Assembly (NCBI GenBank): GCA_019312705.1
Contig: JAFDCW010000244.1
Span: 1 to 8,187 of the forward strand
DNA length: 8,187 nt
Reading direction: 5' to 3'
Origin: Deltaproteobacteria bacterium
GTDB taxonomy: Bacteria; Myxococcota; Polyangia; Polyangiales; B10-G4
Made by a program: the position numbers and the translations under genes
Notes under the pieces: model-generated
The model's input: only the letters and a program-made list of their open reading frames with translations
What the model was told of the DNA's origin: nothing
Databases searched by the model: none
Shown: one piece after another, positions 4,646 through 8,187 of the stretch
Position numbering within the stretch: position 1 is the stretch's first letter
Layout of the letters: every line of letters starts with the position of its first letter

Positions 4646-6993
4646 CAAGGAGCCGGGATGGCGACCCGGTCCGGGACGGAATCGCCCCGGTCGCCGTAGG
4701 TCAGATAGATCTGCGCGTGGTGCTCTTCGCCGGGGATGTATCCCCAGTGGTCGAGGGCGCGCTCGTCGTAGAAGTCGTTCGAAAGCGACGGCTCGCTGAA
4801 GTAGTTTTCGTCGAAATCGATCGGCCGGCCGGCCTCGAGGTCGCCGGAGTCGTAGTAGCGCGAGGCGGGGAACTTCATCACGAAGAGCCACTTGGCCCGG
4901 CCCCGCTCGAAGTCCGAGGTCGTGCTGTAGTTGCGGGTGATGAAGAAGGCGCTGGCGCTGACGTCGTAGCTCGCAGCGACGATGGGTGAGTAGGCCCCAT
5001 AGACGCGCGGGCTGATATCGCCGACGTTCGACGCGTCGAGCATGTAGTAGCTCGTCGGGCCCCAGTTGGTGTGGCGGTCGAGGGCCTGGTTGAAGCGGGC
5101 CATGCGCTCGCCGAAGGTCGCAAACGCGCTGAGGAAACCCATGTCCGGCTGGCCGAAGTCGCTCGCGTTCCACGTCGACGCGTGGCCCGTCGTATTGGGT
5201 GTGCTCCACGCTTCGTCCCAGCTGACCATGTTGCAGTTGTCGGCCGGGATGGGCCGGCCGATGCCCTGGTCGCCGCAGCCGTCGGTGTCGAAGAGGCGAT
5301 AATCGGCGAGGCCGTCTTCGTCGAGGTCCTGGTCAGTGATGTAGAGGATCGGGCCGCCGTCGCGCTCGGATGCGCTGATGAGCGCCCGGTGGTCCGCGTC
5401 GCGGTAGAAGAGGTAGCTGCCCCAGGCGCTCCGGGCCGCGGCGTGGCGGGTCGCGAAGGGCCTTTGGTAGTAGCTCTCGTCGCCCCTCGAGATGGCGGCG
5501 CCCCGGGCCCGCAGGGAGTTCATGTTGAAGGCGTTCGACTCGAGCCAGAGCGGCTGGAAGTTTACGTGGCCGCGGAAGTTGTACATCCATTCGAAGTCAT
5601 CGGCGGTGCATACGTTGGCGCGGTAGACCGCGTACTCGGCCTCGTACTGGGCGGCGTCGGGCCAGGCCGGAGCGTTTTCGGTCATGTAGTTGTTGAACAT
5701 GAACTTCATGTCGCAGTGGTCGAAGGGCGGCACAGCCTTGTTGACGCGCCTCGAGCCGTAGCCGTGGGCGCCGAAGCCGTGGTGGTAGCCGTCGTCGCTG
5801 CTCGCGAGTTGGGCGGCGCGGTGGGTATGCACCATGCGCATGACTTGGACCATCTTCTGGTACGCAGGGTAGCTCAGCTGGTCGAAGAGATTTTCGGTCG
5901 TATCGAAGCTCGGGACCTCATCGGCTGATGCATAGCTCTGGTGGTCGGCGATGACCGTGAGGCGCTGGCGCAGCAGGTCGGGGTAGTCCCGAAGCTCGCC
6001 GACGAGCACGCGGATGAAGTTGCGCACCTTCTTGTTGCGCTTCTCTTCGTCGGTGCCCGTGCGCTCGTTCTCGAGGCCGTAGGCGACGCGCCACTCGCGG
6101 TAGGTGAAGATGCTGCGGTAGCCCGGGCCCATGGCAGCCATGGCGCGCTGGATGAGCGGGTGGGCCCATTTGACCGCGGATACGTAGGGCAGCGCCTCGG
6201 CGTAGGTCGCAAACTCGTTGCTCGCCTGCACGGGCGAGGTGGCGGTGGGGCGGCCGGTCGTTGCCGGCGGGGGCGGCAGGTCGCGGCGGATTTCCACTCG
6301 GAGCTCGCCGGTCAGCGTATCCGCCGAGAGGTTGTGCACGCGCACGGTCCAGTTGCGGATTTCATCGCCGGGGCTCAGCACCTCGAGGGTGGGAGCGGTA
6401 CCGGGGTCACCGACGGCTTCGATGTCGTAGTGCTTGGCCGAGAGCTGGCTGAGGGCGCCGGGGGAAGTTGTCAAAGACGCGACGATCGAGGGGCCGGCGA
6501 TGCGGAAGCGCTTCACGCCGCCTGCGGGGATCTCGACCGAGACCTCCCGAAGGAGCGCGTCGCCGTCCGCGGGGAGCTCGACGATGGACTCGATGGCGAG
6601 GGTGCCCGTGAGCTGGCCGGTGCCGAGGTTGTGTACTCGGAGGGTCCAGTTGCGGAGGATCTCGTCCTGGCCCGTCGGGGCCGCGGCTTCCAGCTGGGGG
6701 TCGTGGGCCGAAGGGCCTTCGATCTCGATGTCGTAGTGCTTTGCGCTGAGCATCGCGGCCTCGAGGCCGTCGCCGGCGTCGTCCTGACCGAAGGCGGCGT
6801 GGAAGCGGTGGGCGGTGACGCGGAAGCGCTTGGTCGCCCCCGGGGCGAGGTCGATGGCGACCTCGCGGTGGGTCACCGAGTCGTCCTTCGTGCCGATGGA
6901 TCCGAGATCCTCGGCGCCGTCGAGGTCTACGTCGCCGGGCGCGGCGCAGGCGGCGAAGAGCACGAGGGGGATGAGGGCAAAGGAGGCGCGCAT
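4645..6993 (-). CDS. Large lipoprotein with two tandem beta-type domains and a long unrecognised C-terminal region
   Basis: A 782-residue protein with a signal peptide ending in a lipobox (LVLFAAC, Cys16); the +2 residue is Ala, which favours the outer membrane. ATG 6993 was chosen because it gives a normal signal and has GGGGAC just upstream; the frame is open to ATG 7113 without signal character. Two copies of a roughly 90-residue domain follow, at about 43-135 and 149-234. They share REVxxxxxxGxxKRFR, LSAKHYDIE (82 and 184), EI(L)RNWTxRVHNL (111 and 211) and LTGxL. They look like beta-sandwich carbohydrate- or protein-binding modules, by inference only. A Pro-rich linker (PPPPATTGRP, 240-249) leads to about 520 residues I do not recognise. 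These contain a His-rich stretch (GYHHGFGAHGYG, near 403-414), four Cys and a calcium-loop-like DQDLDEDGLAD (554-564). No protease or hydrolase motif such as HExxH was seen. It is convergent with the membrane-protein gene and divergent from the pentein gene. Confidence 0.85.
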   Translation of the reverse strand: MRASFALIPLVLFAACAAPGDVDLDGAEDLGSIGTKDDSVTHREVAIDLAPGATKRFRVTAHRFHAAFGQDDAGDGLEAAMLSAKHYDIEIEGPSAHDPQLEAAAPTGQDEILRNWTLRVHNLGTGQLTGTLAIESIVELPADGDALLREVSVEIPAGGVKRFRIAGPSIVASLTTSPGALSQLSAKHYDIEAVGDPGTAPTLEVLSPGDEIRNWTVRVHNLSADTLTGELRVEIRRDLPPPPATTGRPTATSPVQASNEFATYAEALPYVSAVKWAHPLIQRAMAAMGPGYRSIFTYREWRVAYGLENERTGTDEEKRNKKVRNFIRVLVGELRDYPDLLRQRLTVIADHQSYASADEVPSFDTTENLFDQLSYPAYQKMVQVMRMVHTHRAAQLASSDDGYHHGFGAHGYGSRRVNKAVPPFDHCDMKFMFNNYMTENAPAWPDAAQYEAEYAVYRANVCTADDFEWMYNFRGHVNFQPLWLESNAFNMNSLRARGAAISRGDESYYQRPFATRHAAARSAWGSYLFYRDADHRALISASERDGGPILYITDQDLDEDGLADYRLFDTDGCGDQGIGRPIPADNCNMVSWDEAWSTPNTTGHASTWNASDFGQPDMGFLSAFATFGERMARFNQALDRHTNWGPTSYYMLDASNVGDISPRVYGAYSPIVAASYDVSASAFFITRNYSTTSDFERGRAKWLFVMKFPASRYYDSGDLEAGRPIDFDENYFSEPSLSNDFYDERALDHWGYIPGEEHHAQIYLTYGDRGDSVPDRVAIPAP
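6419..6741 (-). repeat. DNA trace of internal domain duplication in the large lipoprotein
   Basis: A 17-base stretch, TCGATGTCGTAGTGCTT on the plus strand, occurs at 6419-6435 and again at 6725-6741, encoding KHYDIE in both domain copies. Surrounding bases have diverged, so the duplication is not recent. The spacing of 306 bases equals one repeat unit of 102 codons. Confidence 0.7.
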
Positions 6994-7026
6994 GGTCCCC
7001 GACACCGCAACTATCGTTCCAGGGGA
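6994..7026 (-). promoter_or_regulatory. Possible promoter and ribosome binding site of the large lipoprotein gene
   Basis: Reading the minus strand, GATAGT lies about 20 bases before the ATG and resembles a -10 box, with TTGGTC 15 bases further up as a poor -35. GGGGAC directly before ATG 6993 can act as the ribosome binding site. The promoter part is a weak call. Confidence 0.3.
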
Positions 7027-7069
7027 GCGCGACCAAAGCGGCGGAAATTGCTGAGGATTGCAGAGGCCT

Positions 7070-7090
7070 GAGTGGCCACGCGAGTGGCCA
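7070..7090. repeat. Short direct repeat in the divergent intergenic region
   Basis: GAGTGGCCA occurs at 7070-7078 and again at 7082-7090, each copy holding the palindrome TGGCCA, with starts 12 bases apart. It lies between divergent genes, where an operator could sit. In GC-rich DNA such a short match can arise by chance. Confidence 0.35.
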
Positions 7091-7169
7091 GCGGCCCGGT
7101 CCGGGTGCCGCATCGAGGCATCGTCCCGATGGCCCCGGTGCCCGGAAGGCGGGTTAGGATGGCGTCGCC

Positions 7170-8187
7170 ATGAACCCCCTGTCCCACATCTACGGCTCCA
7201 CTTTCATCGTCCGTCCGCCGGTGCCGACCACCGTCAACAAGGCCGGGGCCAACTACAAGAGCGAGGTGACGCATCTCGAGTACTCGCCGCGCGAGGCCTA
7301 CGACGAGTGGCTCGCCATCTGCGATGCGATCGTCGCTTGTGGCGGTGATGCGGTGTTCGACTACGAGGCGATCGACAATCCCTTCCTCGACCACCGAGCG
7401 CTGCGCGTCGGCCCGGGCGGCGCGATTCACCCTGGAGACTCGACGGAGGTTCTCGGCAACCTCGCCGACGCGATGACCGGCCGAGTCTTCACCGCCAACG
7501 GACCGTGGGTGAGTGTGCGCGATGGCGCCTTGCGCGCGGTGATGCCGAACATGCTCGCTCACCGCCGCCTCGAGGCCGACTACTACCGCAGCCTAGTCTC
7601 GGCTCTCGGCGACGCGGCCGGGCTCAGCGTCGAGGTCGCCGACAACCCCCACCGCTGGGAGGGCATGGCAGACGTGGCCGCCGTCGGCCCGAAGGTGGTG
7701 CTCACCTACGCGGTCGCCGGTCACTACGACGAGGGCACGACGCCGAAGAGCGCCCGCTCGTCCAAGGAGGGCGTAGCGTTTGCCGCAGACTTCACCGGCA
7801 TCGACGAGTCGGCGCGGGTCTACGCCGAACTCATCTACCCCCACTTTCACGGCGACACGGTTCACTTCGGGGCCCGGCCGGCCGGCGGCGCGCCGGTCCT
7901 GGTCCACTACGCCGGGGGCTTGTGGGGGCCCGGCGCCGACGTCGTCCGCGAGGCCCTCGGCGACGTGCTCTCGATCGAGGCCGACGACGCCGTCGAGCGC
8001 TACGCCGGCAACTCGCGACAAGTGCGGAACGGCGTATTGGTCCCCGACGGAGTCAGCGACGCCTTCATCGCGGCGATGGAAGGCCTCGGCCTTGCGGTGC
8101 ACCGCGTGCCCCTCTACGAACTCTTCGGCAAAGCCGGCGGGGGCCCGGCGTGCGCAACGCTCTACCTGCCTGGCAATCTCGACGTGC
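7170..8187 (+). CDS. Pentein-fold guanidino-modifying enzyme (DDAH/amidinotransferase-like), 3' end cut off
   Basis: 339 residues are visible with no stop before the window ends. The sequence matches the dimethylarginine dimethylaminohydrolase/amidinotransferase part of the pentein superfamily: YKSEVTHLEYSP near the N-terminus, then VFTANGPWV at 106-114, AVMPNMLAHRRLEADYY at 123-139, then YPHFHGDTVHFG with the likely catalytic His (H227), VLVHYAGGLWG, and near the end GGGPACATLYLPG with the likely nucleophile Cys328. Family members hydrolyse or transfer groups from substituted arginines through a Cys-His-acid triad; the exact substrate cannot be read here. ATG 7170 is the first possible start because an in-frame TAG lies at 7155-7157; AGGA about ten bases upstream is a usable ribosome binding site. 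There is no signal peptide, so it is cytoplasmic. Since the catalytic Cys of this family lies near the C-terminus, only a few residues are probably missing. Confidence 0.9.
   Translation, partial: MNPLSHIYGSTFIVRPPVPTTVNKAGANYKSEVTHLEYSPREAYDEWLAICDAIVACGGDAVFDYEAIDNPFLDHRALRVGPGGAIHPGDSTEVLGNLADAMTGRVFTANGPWVSVRDGALRAVMPNMLAHRRLEADYYRSLVSALGDAAGLSVEVADNPHRWEGMADVAAVGPKVVLTYAVAGHYDEGTTPKSARSSKEGVAFAADFTGIDESARVYAELIYPHFHGDTVHFGARPAGGAPVLVHYAGGLWGPGADVVREALGDVLSIEADDAVERYAGNSRQVRNGVLVPDGVSDAFIAAMEGLGLAVHRVPLYELFGKAGGGPACATLYLPGNLDV

Noticed and set aside
5751..5790. His-rich stretch of the large lipoprotein as a copper-enzyme or metalloprotease site
   Set aside because: The His residues do not match the spacing of tyrosinase-type copper sites that I know, and no HExxH motif is present.
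5941..7071. 376-residue plus-strand open frame opposite the large lipoprotein
   Set aside because: The minus strand has a signal peptide and two matching domain copies; the plus-strand product is repetitive in Gly, Ala, Val and Arg and has no ordered motif.
7011..8102. Minus-strand open frames (7011-7562 and 7593-8102) opposite the pentein enzyme
   Set aside because: The plus strand encodes a well-conserved DDAH/amidinotransferase-like sequence throughout; the opposite frames are shadows.

Overview
The window is GC-rich DNA with dense coding, strong GC preference at third codon positions and no RNA gene, CRISPR array or insertion sequence that I can see. Asp/Cys-rich MopE-type metal-binding motifs, several lipoproteins with Asp/Gly-rich linkers, a metacaspase, a zinc-ribbon/TPR membrane protein and long proteins of unknown family together suggest a delta-proteobacterial lineage (Myxococcota or Bradymonadota-like). 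This placement is inferred from gene content, not from a marker gene.

Left part, minus strand (2078 down to 1): three genes read in the same direction. First is a lipoprotein with MopE-type Cys/Asp motifs and a C-type lectin domain, broken by a frameshift near 1488-1500. Its stop overlaps the GTG start of a small YkgJ-type eight-cysteine protein by four bases (GTGA). About 120 bases on comes a caspase-like (peptidase C14) protein with a lipobox. It runs off the left edge before its catalytic Cys and has no ordinary in-frame start codon.

Centre, plus strand (2125-4541): a probable two-gene operon that diverges from the lectin gene. The first protein has an N-terminal zinc ribbon, one membrane helix, a transglutaminase-like domain whose Cys appears replaced by Ser, TPR-like repeats and a Gly/Asp-rich tail. 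The second is a small single-pass membrane protein with a helical outer domain.

Right part: a 782-residue minus-strand lipoprotein (6993-4645) faces the operon convergently. It has two tandem copies of a roughly 90-residue domain and a long C-terminal region I do not recognise. Divergent from it, a plus-strand pentein-fold guanidino-modifying enzyme (DDAH/amidinotransferase-like) starts at 7170 and runs off the right edge just after its likely catalytic Cys.

Five of the seven proteins carry an export or membrane-anchoring signal, so the window mainly encodes cell-envelope functions. I see no complete defence, secretion or biosynthetic system. The most unusual items are the lipoprotein metacaspase beside the lectin lipoprotein, the two reading-frame disruptions, the Ser-for-Cys transglutaminase-like protein and the large tandem-domain lipoprotein.
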